Below are positions 27,736 to 41,760 of a stretch of DNA of 64,000 bases, piece by piece. Position numbers and translations under genes: made by a program. The DNA is from Eledone cirrhosa (Eukaryota; Mollusca; Cephalopoda; Octopoda; Eledonidae). The DNA is taken from contig OZ024743.1 in NCBI GenBank assembly GCA_964016885.1, positions 162,179,492-162,243,491 on the forward strand, given 5' to 3'. The notes under the pieces were generated by a model, which saw nothing but the letters and a program-made list of their open reading frames with translations, searched no databases and had not been told where the DNA came from. Each line of letters opens with the position of its first letter. The stretch's first letter is position 1.

Positions 27736-28143
27736 AAAGTTAACTAGAACTTCAAAAATAGATACCTTATAACATAATTAATCTTCCCTGTATATATTCC
27801 ATTAAAGAAACATATTTCACCAATTAATCGAATGGTAAACCACGGAGGCCGATACTTGGATTTTCAACAAGTCCAGCCATCTGTGTTTACGCATTAAGTT
27901 CAAATCAGCGACTGGCCAGTAACACGTGCTGTATCTACTAAAAATACACACATCATACCAGCTTCGTCCCAGTGGCGTGAATAGAGTTATCGACAACTAG
28001 AAACAACAGTCAAGTCCTTTCAACAGAGTTAGCTCTACAATTAAGGAGCCGTATTTATATATCTGATATGGCGCATGCTTCTGATATTCTCAGACATGAC
28101 ATCTTTAATCTAATTTTGGTAGTATATATATATATATATATAT
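27736..28143 (+). repeat. Body and 3' end of the P4-family repeat
   Basis: About 300 bp without counterpart at the 12-kb copy, then the shared GATATGGCGCATG block (28066) and a TA tract. This would be the fuller form of that repeat. No coding capacity. Confidence 0.55.
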
Positions 28144-28244
28144 GGAAATTGAATTGAATTAGTTTCGCCGTATTTGTTTTATTACAGAAGATTGTCTCAT
28201 TATATGGCGAAAGTCACAATAATTTACCACGGTCTTCTTGATGT

Positions 28245-28556
28245 TGGTACACACACACACACACGCACACACACACATCAAAGATATATACATACATACA
28301 CACACACACGCACATACATATACATACACACAATCACATACACACACACACACATATATACATACATACATACACACATACACACGCACATACATATACA
28401 TACACACATACACCCCCACACACACACGCACACACTTACTTGCATACATACACATACACACACACACATATATACATACACACATACACACACACATATA
28501 CACTCACACCCACACACACACATACATGCATACACACACACACACAAATATATATG
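28245..28556. repeat. Imperfect CA/TACA microsatellite
   Basis: About 310 bp of CA with ATAC and CGCA interruptions. It yields long spurious histidine/threonine frames. Confidence 0.93.
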
Positions 28557-28987
28557 TATAAGAATAACACAAAGAAAGATGCTGATGTTACATAAATCGT
28601 TTATTCATAATAATTACTCTCTTTTTCTTAAAACAGTGCGGTATGATTTAAAGAAGATTTAGCTGCTATTTTTAGAGGGTTGATTAACCATGCAAACGCT
28701 CTTTCATTGACTTGAGAAGAATTCTCGTGTATTGGAAGGGGATTGTACATATAGAGGGATCTTGTGAAAAATATATTTTTGGAAGGTGTCGTATTGTACT
28801 GGTACTTTCTAGTAATGTTCTTGACATGGTGATATGGTAATATTGTGGAATTTGGGGTAAACGTACCTTTAACAGAACCATGTCTTGAAGCGAAGGCGGC
28901 AGCCCATGAAATATTTTTCGAGTTCACTATATTCTAACGTAAGCTATTTATAAATACTTATGCATAGATGTATATTGTATACGTATG
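28557..28987. other. Nothing recognised
   Basis: No supported gene or repeat. Confidence 0.45.
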
Positions 28988-29098
<111 letters not shown>

Positions 29099-29231
29099 AA
29101 AAGTGGTAAGGAACCAGGTGGACCATAACGCACCAAAGTACTCAATACTTAGGGTAGTAGAGTGGGTAATAGGAGTAAGTAAGATCCCGACGGCTGAGCT
29201 CAAGCCGTTTCGACGGCTAATTCTGTAATTA

Positions 29232-29911
<680 letters not shown>

Positions 29912-29950
29912 ATGTATGTATGTATGTTTGTATGTATGTATGTATGTATG

Positions 29951-29980
<30 letters not shown>
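29912..29980. repeat. GTAT tetranucleotide microsatellite
   Basis: About 16 units with one variant. Confidence 0.95.
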
Positions 29981-29982
<2 letters not shown>

Positions 29983-30345
29983 GGAAAACTCTGATGTAAC
30001 ACCGGCAACCCTGATGGTATCCAATGATGTTGACTTGTTCTTCTTTTTGGTAAATATTATCTTGGTTAAGAGAGTGGGACTGGCTTTGTGCAGTGCCTTT
30101 GCTCACTATAAAAGATTCATGGCACAGGCATTGCTTTATATCTGGAGATCTCTCTGCACTTGCCGTCACATGGTACCATGGGCCCAGCACTGTGTCAATA
30201 ATTGTCACAGGTGTAGTGTTTGTACCAGAGTTTTCAAGTCGCTGGCTGGACTAAAAAGTCACACTCGTTCAGAGCATCGGTAGGGGTTCTTCTGCATGGA
30301 TATAAAGTAGTGGCCGTACTCGAAAACGAGTTGGCAGCCACCATG
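29981..30345 (+). pseudogene. Probable LINE 3' end with a C2H2-like finger
   Basis: The open frame through 29912-30283 ends with a single C2H2-like finger (CSVCTRVFKSLAGLKSHTRSEH) at about 30207-30278, preceded by no recognisable domain. A terminal finger of this type followed by a short 3' region and a simple-repeat tail is seen at the end of some invertebrate LINE proteins. The following sequence and the GTAT-like tail from about 30344 fit that. Assignment is inference. A host zinc-finger gene is unlikely because there is one finger only and no exon context. Confidence 0.4.
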
Positions 30346-30408
30346 CATATATGTATGTATGCATGTATGTATGCGTGAGTGAATAATAATATTATGATAA
30401 TATTATTA

Positions 30409-30578
30409 ATGAGGGTCGGACGCCATGCTTTGCCGCATAGAGTTACGGTCCTTGCAATTCTGAATTCAAATCCCGCCGAGGTTTACTTTGCCTTTCATCC
30501 TTACGGGGTCGATAAAATAAAGTACCAGTAATGCACTGGGTAATTTGCTGGCCTTGTGCCAAAAGTAGAAACAATTAT
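30409..30578 (+). repeat. tRNA-derived SINE (family 1)
   Basis: Runs from GAGGGTCGGACGCCATG through the B-box-like ATTCAAATCCC, the body and the AAAAGTAGAAACAATT tail. The first part of the A-box half is missing. Confidence 0.9.
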
Positions 30579-31414
30579 TAATATTCTGTTCGTTTGTAAG
30601 CAAACGGCCTCATAATATCATGTATGTTTTTTCGATGACTGACGTCATCATTTTGTTCCATCGGTAGTAGAGAGAAAATAGTGGACAATTGTTTCGGAGT
30701 TATTTCCCCTTATCAAGACTATATATACCTCCCGTCGCTTGCAAACGAATATATTTATCTACCATGTTAAAACAAAAACAAAATTTTGTTTATATATATA
30801 TATACTAAGTTTAAAATCTATTTTGCCCTTTAGTGAATCGTTTGACTCTAGAAATTATGTATATATATTGAATATTGAAGACACCCATAAAATAACTTAG
30901 CGGAATTCTTTCTTATTTTTCTAATCATCAGCCACCGTGACAAATCCGACTCCTACACCACTTGTAATAAACATAGTACATCATCTATCCACCTTATCAT
31001 CTATTTATGTATCAATTAAAAATTATGTGCGTTACAATGCAAATTACTATAATAAAAGTTGATCATTATAAATAATAGAGAAAATCAAAAGAAGTGCCCA
31101 TATTTTAATATTTAGATATATTTAATTCTTCCATCCTTTATATACCTATTAACACTCCTGGATTGAGAGTGAGAACGTGTAACTGTGTGGATGTGTGTGC
31201 GTGTGGATGGGCATGTTTGTAAGTGTATGTATGTATACTATATCTGTTGTCACCAGCTCAACTTTCCTACTCGCTCCGTAATCATAACCTGTCATTTAGC
31301 CACACCAACAACTGTCTATCATTCTCCAATATCATAGCTCCAACAGATCCGATAGCTTGTATAAGTAAGGAATGTGCAATACACTCTGGTGAATATTTAC
31401 TGACAGAAACAGAA
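30579..31414. other. Nothing recognised upstream of the Penelope-like ORF
   Basis: AT-rich. It lies 3' of the Penelope-like element on the minus strand. I looked for a GIY-YIG nuclease in the first 400 bp or so and did not see one. Confidence 0.45.
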
Positions 31415-33115
31415 CTAGTCCTGGAAAATTAGCTTATGTCTAGCCCTATCTAAGCTATTCCAGGATTTGTTCCTGTATAATGGGCAAATTCCTTTCATGT
31501 CCAGTTCTATGAGGGTCTTATACTTCTCCATGGCTCCTTCGTATACTCTGACTCTGTCTCTTTGGTTGTAGCCAGAGAACTGCATGCGGTTGATGAAGTG
31601 TTGGATGTGTCTTTCCATTTCTGTTGGGTCGCACATGCAGGACACATTCTTCATCACTCGTACCAAATCTGCGATCAGAATATTAAACTTAGCACTACTG
31701 GACATTGCTGAGTTTTTGAGTATCAGGTATTTGGAGGCCATGGGTTTAGCATAGTGTGAGTGGAGAATTTGGGCTCTCTCGTCTATAGTGTTAATCCAGA
31801 GTTCCGTGTCTAATACAGGTAGTCTATTGTTAGGGTGTTTGGAAGAGTAGTTGATAGTTACAGTTATACTCTGGTGTATCGAATTAGCTATCTGCTGGAT
31901 GCTTTCCATTGTGCTACGTTCTAAATCAAACTTGTTAGTGCTCTCTAGTGGGGATGTTCTTATAACTATATTGATATCGTCTACGTAACGAGAGTACATG
32001 ATGAGGTTTATGGAGCTCTCTCATTAAGGAGATCTTTAAGTCTCCTTTCCCACCATACCATAAAAAGGTTGGCAACATCACCAGCTATGCTGACGCCAAT
32101 GGCTGCTCCCTCATTTTGGGTGTAGATCTTCTCATTGAACTTGAATATGTGGCTCTTTAGGGTAGTTTTGATACTAGCCCCTATTGCATGTGCGACCATT
32201 TTTCTTACCTGATCATTGTTTTGGGGGGTCCGTATAGCTTTGGTCCACCCAATCCACCTTCCCATGGGAGTCTTTTTTGCCATGGAGGTTATGGTGGGGG
32301 GTCTACCTCTTATGGGTCTACTAGGGAAGAAACGTCTAAGGTCATGGCTGTCTAGGTAGTCAGTGTCGTAGGTAAGTCTAAGTAGGAGGCCCAGTTCGTC
32401 TGTGTCGACGTCGCAGAACTCCACCTCACTCTCAATGATCATCTCCACACATTTTTCCACAGCAAAATCAATGTTAATGGATGGGTACAGTGATACCACA
32501 TCCATGCTGCCTATTATGCAGTTGGATAGGTTCCTGTTTTTGTTGCACTCACTGATTCTGCTGAGGAGATCCTCTGTACTGTCACATACATCTGGGGACA
32601 TCTTGATTATGGGGCGTATAACCATTGAGAGGAAGTAGGAGATCCTGTAGTTGCTAGGTATATTAGCTCCGCATACGGGTCTTGTTGGTGGTCCTGTTGT
32701 CGGGTCGTCGACTGTCTTGTGGTTTTTGCGGAGCCCATACAAGGGTGGTATGCCAATGTTAGACGTCTGGAAGTTGTTGGCAGTGCGTCTGCTTGGCTTT
32801 AGGATGTCAGTCCACATCATCATGTGAGCGTTGAGGATTTTCTCTCTCCCATCATGTGTTTGCTGTGCAATTTCGCTGGTGTTGGTGATGTGGGGTTGCA
32901 TAGCCTTGATTTAGTTCGGCATGCTATCTACTGACATCCTACCCGACTTATCCGTGGGTAGACATACTACCTCACCATCCCTTGTGCGCTGCTTGAGGCT
33001 AACCAAGCCTTATACAGGTTTCCTCCCAAGTTGTTGGGCCTCTGGTTTGCTCTCTCTCTTAATATACCGGTCTACTATTTGTCTAATCTTATTTCTAGCT
33101 ATGGCCAATAAGGCA

Positions 33116-33118
<3 letters not shown>
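31415..33118 (-). pseudogene. Penelope-like reverse transcriptase, 5'-truncated and broken
   Basis: A retroelement reverse transcriptase of Penelope-like type. In order on minus: an N-terminal block with TDKSG (about 32950); PLYGLRKNHK, the Penelope-type fingers box (about 32720-32750); motif A SMDVVSLYPSI with the first catalytic Asp (about 32474-32506); motif B GAAIGVSIAGDVANLFM (about 32060-32110); motif C RYVDD (about 31976-31991); LDTELWI; and a thumb-like C-terminus ending at a TAG. Lesions: in-frame TAA at 33010-33012 and 32911-32913, and a frameshift near 32015-32030 in a GAGAGA run just before motif C. The 5' end disappears into a TA tract. No GIY-YIG domain is visible downstream; an upstream one would be lost. 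Family call is firm for RT, moderate for Penelope-like. Confidence 0.8.
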
Positions 33119-33157
<39 letters not shown>

Positions 33158-33304
33158 AATACAGATTCAGCGAGAATACCATTTTCCGCAGGCAGGAAAA
33201 GCGAAGCGAAACGCAAAAATCAGAAATGATACTGGCAAAGTGCTCAATAGTTAAAAACCAGAGCTAAACAATGTGTTAAGAAGCCAATAAGGCATGTCTA
33301 TATA
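33101..33304. repeat. Pair of about 22-bp direct repeats around 155 bp
   Basis: GCCAATAAGGCATGTCTATA occurs at 33102 and again at 33281. The first copy is the 5' end of the readable Penelope-like frame. The sequence between is a TA tract and about 125 bp of unknown sequence. Confidence 0.85.
33117..33155. repeat. TA microsatellite at the 5' edge of the Penelope-like element
   Basis: Pure TA tract. Confidence 0.95.
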
Positions 33305-34159
33305 TGTACATATGTATGTAATTGTGAAGGTATATTTATTCTCATATGTGTGTGTTTGCGTGAGCCTGTATATATGTGTGTGTATGTGTGTGTGTATATA
33401 TATATATATATATACAATTCTAGAATTTTTTAACTTTTTAAATTTTTTAAATTCTTTTTTTCTTCTTGTTTTTGTCCACCAATGTGTTTATAGATAATTC
33501 GCGTACGCGTGCAAACGTAAATTTATTTTTATTCTTATTTTTATTTTTAATTTTTAACATTTTAAATATTTTTCTTTCTTGCCTGCTTAATCAGCCCGTA
33601 AACTATATCCACCTAAATGTACGTGTGTGTATGTTATATTGTATTTGTGTTGATATGTGTGTGTATATGTATTCATATATACATGTGTGTGTGCGCGTGT
33701 GCACGTATATGTATGTATATATGTATATGTATATATATGTGAATATATGTGTGTGTGTATATATATGTGTATGTATATGCATATATATATATATGTGTAT
33801 GCATGCATACACATATATTGTATATATATTTATATGTATATATATTTATAGATATGTGTGTGTTTATGTGTACGTATGTATACGCATATGTAAGTGTACG
33901 TGTGTATGTATGTATGTATGTATGCATATATACGTGTTTGTGTATATATATATGTATGTGTACATGTACGTATGCGTAAGTGTGTGAGTATAAGTATATG
34001 CGTGGGTATATGCTAATATATGTATGTGTATATTTTTATATATATACATATACATTTATTATTTTCCTCTTTACGTTATTTTATTTCAGCCTCGCTTTCA
34101 ATTGTTCTAGAGTTTGTTTGTGAAATCGATTTCAGACGTCTGTGTCAAGCTCGTCTATC
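33305..34159. repeat. Low-complexity TA/TG/GTAT-rich region
   Basis: Imperfect TG and TATG repeats dominate 33350-33410 and 33640-34060. The frames here are repeat products. Confidence 0.85.
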
Positions 34160-34216
34160 TTCGTGAAACCTGTGGTAAATGAAATAATTGTCTTGTGTTG
34201 TTTATTACATAACTAT

Positions 34217-34311
<95 letters not shown>

Positions 34312-34361
34312 ATGTAATAAACAACATAAGATAATTATTTTATTTACCAGTGTTTTCTTGA
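34160..34361. repeat. Inverted repeat around a TA tract (P7)
   Basis: Arms of about 54 bp (34160-34213 and 34308-34361) share GTTGTTTATTACATAAC exactly and diverge outward to about 85%. The centre is a TA microsatellite of about 90 bp. Confidence 0.88.
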
Positions 34362-34412
34362 AGGCAGATATTTATATCTGTCTTCAGTCGTCAGAATGTA
34401 TAAAAAACATGG

Positions 34413-34470
<58 letters not shown>
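34413..34470. repeat. TC then TA microsatellite
   Basis: Compound dinucleotide tract. Confidence 0.94.
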
Positions 34471-35418
34471 TGTCTATATGTATATATGTATGTATGTTGA
34501 GTTCTATATTGGCGGGAATTCCACATTTTGAATTTTGAATTCACCCACCATAACGTGTTTATTTCATATAATGGTCTCCCTTTATTTTAGAGGTCACGTG
34601 TCACGATAGCATAGGCGGGCTAGATTTAGAAACATGACGGTACGCGCAATAATGCACACTTTAAGTTAAGACATTATGTATCGACTATGAGCATTTCCTG
34701 CTGAAGAAACGTAATAGCCCGATTGCGTAATATCTGCTGATACTGCGCAATTTCTGGATATTGCAGTTTTAATAACTTTAATAGGCAGAATATTGCACAG
34801 AAACGGAATACGCCCTGCAACTAGTGAATGCATATGCAAAACACTATGCACAGAAACTAGGTGTTATTTCCGAAAACATCCAAAACGTGCACGCTGCTAG
34901 GACCGACGGAGCAAATTATCAACAGGATTTAAATCCTATAATTCTATCGAGGGAACCTGTTATAATTATATTTGCGGATGGTTATGTTGCTATATGATTT
35001 TTAATTTATCTTCATTGTTATTGCTCATTATTCATTTGTTTCTCAAAGTTCTTTCGTCACATATTCTGTGACCTCCTCAATGACTACCAGTTCTCTTTTG
35101 TGTCTCCTCTTCTTTCTGCTCTTAAACTTCTACTTTATATAACAATATCAGTTTCAACACACTATTTCGCATCAAGAATCTTGCAGAAAAAATACATAAA
35201 CGTATATACATACATACATCGTACTACATGCAAATAGGCTTCTCCATTTATACGCAAAAAAGTACATATAGCTTATTCTTTTCCCAGTAACAAATAAGTA
35301 AACGTAACTGATGCTTGATAAAAATCCTGAAATACATAGCTTAAAATATTCATAAGGGAAAGTATATATCTATTAAACATAAATATATGCCTTCATATAC
35401 ACCTCTATGATAAGGACC
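34471..35418. other. Nothing recognised
   Basis: No supported gene, RNA or repeat family. Confidence 0.45.
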
Positions 35419-35698
35419 CCCTTCAGTCATGAATGACCATGAGTTTTGCGCCTAGAAAGTTCCCCTACGAGGCACAAGTCTGGGAAACGTTGTTTATGGA
35501 AGACCAACAGTCGCCCATACATACCAGTCTCCTCTCTCCACATTGTCCAAGAGAGAGACAAATGCAGATTGGCACCAATGACGAGAAACGAGAAATAAAG
35601 TGTCTTGCTCAAGGACAGAAAGCACACTCGGTTCGGGAATCGAACTCACAACCTCAGGATTGTGAATTCAACGCTCTAACCATCAAGCGACATACCAT
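35419..35698 (-). repeat. tRNA-derived SINE (family 3)
   Basis: On minus, a tRNA-like head with A-box-like (GCTTGATGGTTAGAGCG) and B-box-like (GAGTTCGATTCCCGA) blocks is followed by a body ending in a GGAACTTTCTAGGCGC... block. The heads differ from family 1. About 280 bp, close to full length. Confidence 0.85.
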
Positions 35699-36986
35699 CA
35701 CATACATATATGTACGCATGTGGGTGTATATACATACACACACACACACATATATATGTGTACATATATGTATATATATGCATATATATATATATGCACA
35801 CACACATACACATACAAATAAATATATGTATGTGTATGTGTGTATGAAATATTGTGTGGGCGTGCTCACGTGTTGATTTGCTTCCAAATAAGAGTGAAGA
35901 CAGCGCCATCTATAAATTAATAGCCTGCTCAATTCAATTGAATTCTCCTCGGAACATCAATATAAACATATCCTATGCAGCGTTCTCAACAATTCAGTAA
36001 ACAGGCTGTTGTTGTTGGAAGTGTTATTACTATTTTTGTTGCTACTGCTGCTGTTGTTGTTACTTTTGTAGCTGATAGGGATAGTAATGGTGGGTGTGAG
36101 GAGGTAACGTGTCTATAGATTGCATGAACAAAGGATAGCTCTCTCTGTCAGTTCTGAAACTAGTTCCAGTTCGATTCCCATGATAGCTTTCGAACTAGTG
36201 TGATATACTCTTGACTTCCGTAATTCGTGTTTCCCTAACAGCGCAGACGAACTCTTAAATTGAAAATAGATCCGGTTGCAACTGATGTGGAAATAAATTA
36301 TATTCCCCACATAGAGAGATAACCATGTATATTGCTCAGTACCTACTTCCTTCACACTACAATTGATATTCCTTTATGTTACTGTCTACCACTATCATCA
36401 TTTACAATCTCACCAAACATGTAAGTCCTCATGTTTTGTTAGGAGCATATGCCTGCTTGATTGATTGTATGATTATCTACTCTGGTATCTCAGAAGCATC
36501 TAAAACTGGTAAGATCGATCGTTTTATCAATGAATACGTAGCAAAATACTTTAAAACAAGTTTCACTTTTTAAAAAGTATTGATAAGATATTTAGATATA
36601 ATAATTAATAGTTAGTAGTAGAAAATATAGTAAAGCACTAGTCAAAACAGATCAGGTTGGCCACTGCCTAGCATTTTGTGTGACCTGCTCCCCCTCCCCC
36701 ATTTCTAGTCTTTTATACTGTTCGGTTACTTTTACGTACATCTTATACACTTCATATACATGCATATGCCAATAACAGATGCATATGTATTTAGCACTAA
36801 TTATTAAACTTTTTTGCAATTTGAAATGTACCTATTATTAGTTTTGTCGGCCTTCTTTTCACATCTCTCCTGTGCCTTTACCAGCTTTAAAAGGGCCTGA
36901 TGACCATATGTAGTTAATTGTAAGACATGTTCGCTGCATATGTAGATATAACAGTTAGTTATTACAAGCTACATTTAAATGTATCT
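35699..36986. other. Microsatellite patch then unassigned sequence
   Basis: Imperfect CA/TA repeats at 35730-35850. GTT-rich patch near 36001-36070. No gene recognised. Confidence 0.5.
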
Positions 36987-37302
36987 CGTTGTTCCTGGGG
37001 GAGTCGTAGGGGCGCCGTATTGACATACAGCGTTGCTAGGGCATTTTAAAACCTAGCGTAGCCCATCTCCTCCTCAGGCCTGAATACAGCAGATTTCTTC
37101 CAGAGAAGGATAGAGAGTGAGAGAATGGAAGTGGGAAAGAGATATAGAGTAAAAATCAACCATAGTACTGGTACTTTTTTATCAACCTCGAACAAAGTTG
37201 ACCTCGACGGGATTTGAATTCAAAGCAGAGAGCCGAAACAGGTACCGTAAAGCATTCTATCCGACGTTCTAACGACTCTGCCTATTCGCCACCTTACATT
37301 CA
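36987..37302 (-). repeat. tRNA-related SINE (family 2)
   Basis: About 315 bp. The right part, read on minus, is tRNA-like with a B-box-like GAATTCAAATCCCGTCGAGG. The left part has the family 2 body with the CTAGGGCATTTT and GGGGGAGTCGTAGGGGCGCC blocks. A second near-full copy is at 45787-46085. Confidence 0.85.
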
Positions 37303-37418
37303 AATACTAATCGTTAACAGTAAAATATGTAATCAAATACCTACTACATACATAGAGAATAACTTTTTCTTTTCATTCCTCAGCTTTGTATTCCAAATAT
37401 TTTTCTGTCGATGTAGAC

Positions 37419-38199
37419 CAGGGGCTCTCAACCTTTTTTTCGCTGTGGACCACCAAAATAAGTAATTTTTTCCTGTGGACCACCTAAACTTTTAAATATT
37501 TTGTAATAGAACTGCTACTTATAAGCATCAGTAGATGTTTTTTTTTTTCAATGAATTAGAAAATGCTATTATCATGTCGTAGGGCCTAAAAATCTACGCA
37601 AATAAACAGCTGAAGTCGTACTTATGCGAAGAATAAGAACAGCGCTTTAAGTCAAATGCATGGATCAAAAAAGAATTTTCTATTGCACCAAACAACGCAT
37701 AACTTATTCGTTATTAATTTTAATTTTTTCGATTTCATATCTCAGCGACAAATATGAAGCATTGATGTTGAGAATAAGTTTCTATTTCTAATTGGTAAGA
37801 TCGATTTGATTGGTCAATACCATTTTCCTTTTGCAATGAAAGTTCCTTTTTTGTTCCTCTAAGGGACATGTTTTAAGCACCAAGACGACACAGAACAAAC
37901 AAATGAGAAGACCAATAAGAAAACCAATTTGAAAATGTCTATTTTTTCAATAAAGCTTTATTTGATAGAATCAAGTAGAAAAAGGTTACTGAGTCCTGGA
38001 AAACACTCCCTAATCGGAAAGCGTGCTCTCAAGTACATTCACAGGTGCGAGGTGTGATGGGGCATGTTTCGTTTGTGTGACGTGTGCGTGTACGGAAGAA
38101 TTTAAATTTTTCAGGTGGTCCACAGAAAATTTTCTGTGGACCACCTGAATTTTCCTGTGGACCACTAGTGGTCCACAAGGACCAGGTTGAGAACCACTG
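37419..38199. mobile_element. hAT-type non-autonomous transposon
   Basis: 781 bp between exact 8-bp target duplications ATGTAGAC (37411-37418 and 38200-38207). Terminal inverted repeats CAGGGGCTCTCAACCT and CAGTGGTTCTCAACCT are typical of hAT. Subterminal copies of GTGGACCACC recur several times at both ends, and 38111-38142 is itself a palindrome of that motif. These are likely transposase-binding repeats by analogy. No transposase frame is present. Confidence 0.93.
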
Positions 38200-38207
38200 A
38201 TGTAGAC

Positions 38208-39848
<1,641 letters not shown>

Positions 39849-40205
39849 TCTTTGTTTTACAAATGAGGAAAAAAAGAACTCTATACATATTATAGAGTAT
39901 AATTATTTATTTATTCACAGCTGGCACTCCGCTCCGTCGCTACTAGGAAATTTCCTCACTTCACTATTTAAGTGCAATTATTTGGTGAAAACACCACCTG
40001 AATGAACACAAGCAATTGTAACAAATACAGTGCACACCACAAAACAAAGCTGCATAGGAAAATACCAGTAAACAATGCATTAATATTAACAGAATTCCTC
40101 ACAAAAATAGACTGTACCGAAATAACAATACAGTGTTAAGACACCTAGGCCTAAAGATCAACCCACCTCAGTCTAATGTCGTCAATGTGAGCTACAGCGA
40201 AGTAG

Positions 40206-41450
40206 AATTCAAAGACACCGTACTCAAGATCTAGCCTGAGTGGGGATCGGCTAACCCCGAAGGACCCCCGTCGGCATTCTTGCCTCTCCAATTCTCTTGA
40301 AAACCATACGTGAGTGCCTGGAAATCAAGCAAGCAGATTTGACGAGGATGACGGAGAGATTGCACCTCATCAATGCGCACCAGGCCCTCTTCCTTAGGAA
40401 CTGTTTCGCTCTCTCCAAAATCTTCTTCACGCTACGTGGTGTGCCTTGCCACGCTCTAACAGATCGCTTCGTCAAACCCGATGCCTCAATTCGCCGTGGT
40501 GATGAACTCATCTGCAATATTTGCTTTGACAGCGTTGGCTGGCAACAGGCGAAACTCCCTGTGAGATTCGGTGGCCTCGACCTCCGATCCATTCTTGACT
40601 TGGCACTGCTGGTCTATCTCTCCTCAATCTCTTCCAACGGCACCCTCATCAACGAGATTCTCAAAAAGACGACAGTACCTGGCATGGCTGGGGAGCTGGA
40701 ATCAGTTCTGGATGATTGGACAGATAAAGGTCTTGCCCCCCTCCCTCCCCCAGTGTACCGATCTCTAACATAACTGGGAGGACATCAAGTGCATGTCCAC
40801 CTTCAGGCGGACCGAGTCTTCCTTTCACTAACACCATCACGCCTGCCTACGCTCCGCCTCGCAACCAAACAATGGCGCTTGGCTCAATTCAGTGCCTTCC
40901 TCATCAACCGGGATCCTTCTTGATGACGAGTGCATCCGTATTAGAATGGCACAGCACCTCGGCCTCTGTGTGTGTGAGCCACAGAAATGCCGTTTTGAAG
41001 CAGTTGTTGAGTTCGGCGTGCACCCGTTATCTTGCCGCCTTAATGCAGATCGGCTTCCCGACACGCCGCTCAGAACGACATCATCTGAAGGATCCTCGAT
41101 GCAACCGGTTTCCCGTCACAACTGCAGCCGACTGGCCTCGACCGTGCCGACGGCTAGTGCCCCGGCGGATTAACCCTCTACTCTTTCCTGGGAGGCAACT
41201 ACCTAATTTGGGACGCTACGTACTTCACTTCCAGCCTTATCTCTTCGGTCACAAACCCAGGTTCCGCTGCCCGCAATACAGAGGAGAGGAAGATAGCTAA
41301 ATACCATGACCTGACCGACCGATTCCTATTTGTACCGGTCTCCGTCAAGACCTCTATTCTCCTTGGTCCCCGTAATGCTGATTTCATCCGTAAAATCGGA
41401 AAGACAGCATCCCACTAGAGGAAGGAGCCCCGTGAGGTGGGGTTGCTGTT
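40206..41450 (+). pseudogene. LINE of the zinc-knuckle/endonuclease family, copy A
   Basis: C-terminal half of a non-LTR retrotransposon protein. In order: a thumb-region frame at 40297-40773 (HQALFLRNCFALSK; LPVRFGGLDLRS); in a second frame at 40892-41173 a C-terminal zinc-knuckle-like block (CEPQKC...GVHPLSC); then a decayed endonuclease-like region in which the family's RPDG motif has become CPGG with a preceding stop (about 41155), although AKYHDLTDRF is kept. It changes frame at least twice. The RT palm is missing. Compared with copies at 49997 and 57990 it is the most divergent. The endonuclease call rests on resemblance to restriction-like endonucleases of R2/NeSL-type LINEs. Confidence 0.75.
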
Positions 41451-41760
41451 ACAATGGGTGTCTCTGGCCATTCTATGGAGGGAGTGTGGTGTACTGGTGT
41501 GTGTGTAGTTTGATGAAGGTACGTGTGCGTGGGGTTGGGGGGTGTTAGTGATGTTAGTTGCGTGTGGGGTGGGTGGTGTAAGTGGGTGCGTGTGTTTGTG
41601 TGCTTGGGGTTAGGGGGTGTTAGTGAGGTTAGTTGCGGTGTGGTGGGATGGAGGTGTGGGGGTGAGAGGTGTGAGGGTGAGGGTTAGTGGTGGTAGTAGG
41701 GTGTGTGTTTAGTGTGAGCGCGTGTATATATGTGCCGGTGGGTGTGTGCGTGTGATAAGG
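41451..41760. repeat. G/T-rich low-complexity region
   Basis: Irregular GGGGT/GTGTTAG-like sequence with a loose duplication (GGGGTTGGGGGGTGTTAGTG and GGGGTTAGGGGGTGTTAGTG). Several G-runs could form quadruplexes. Confidence 0.8.

Noticed and set aside
31223..31432. Plus-strand ORF next to the Penelope-like element
   Set aside because: Short, without family resemblance, overlapping the minus-strand element's end.
40251..40592. Minus-strand frames opposite the LINE copies (also 58684-59307, 59904-60560)
   Set aside because: Shadows of the plus-strand LINE coding sequence in GC-richer DNA.
41600..41620. Interstitial telomere repeat at GGGGTTAGGGGGTGTTAG
   Set aside because: Only one TTAGGG-like unit in irregular G/T-rich sequence; no tandem TTAGGG array.
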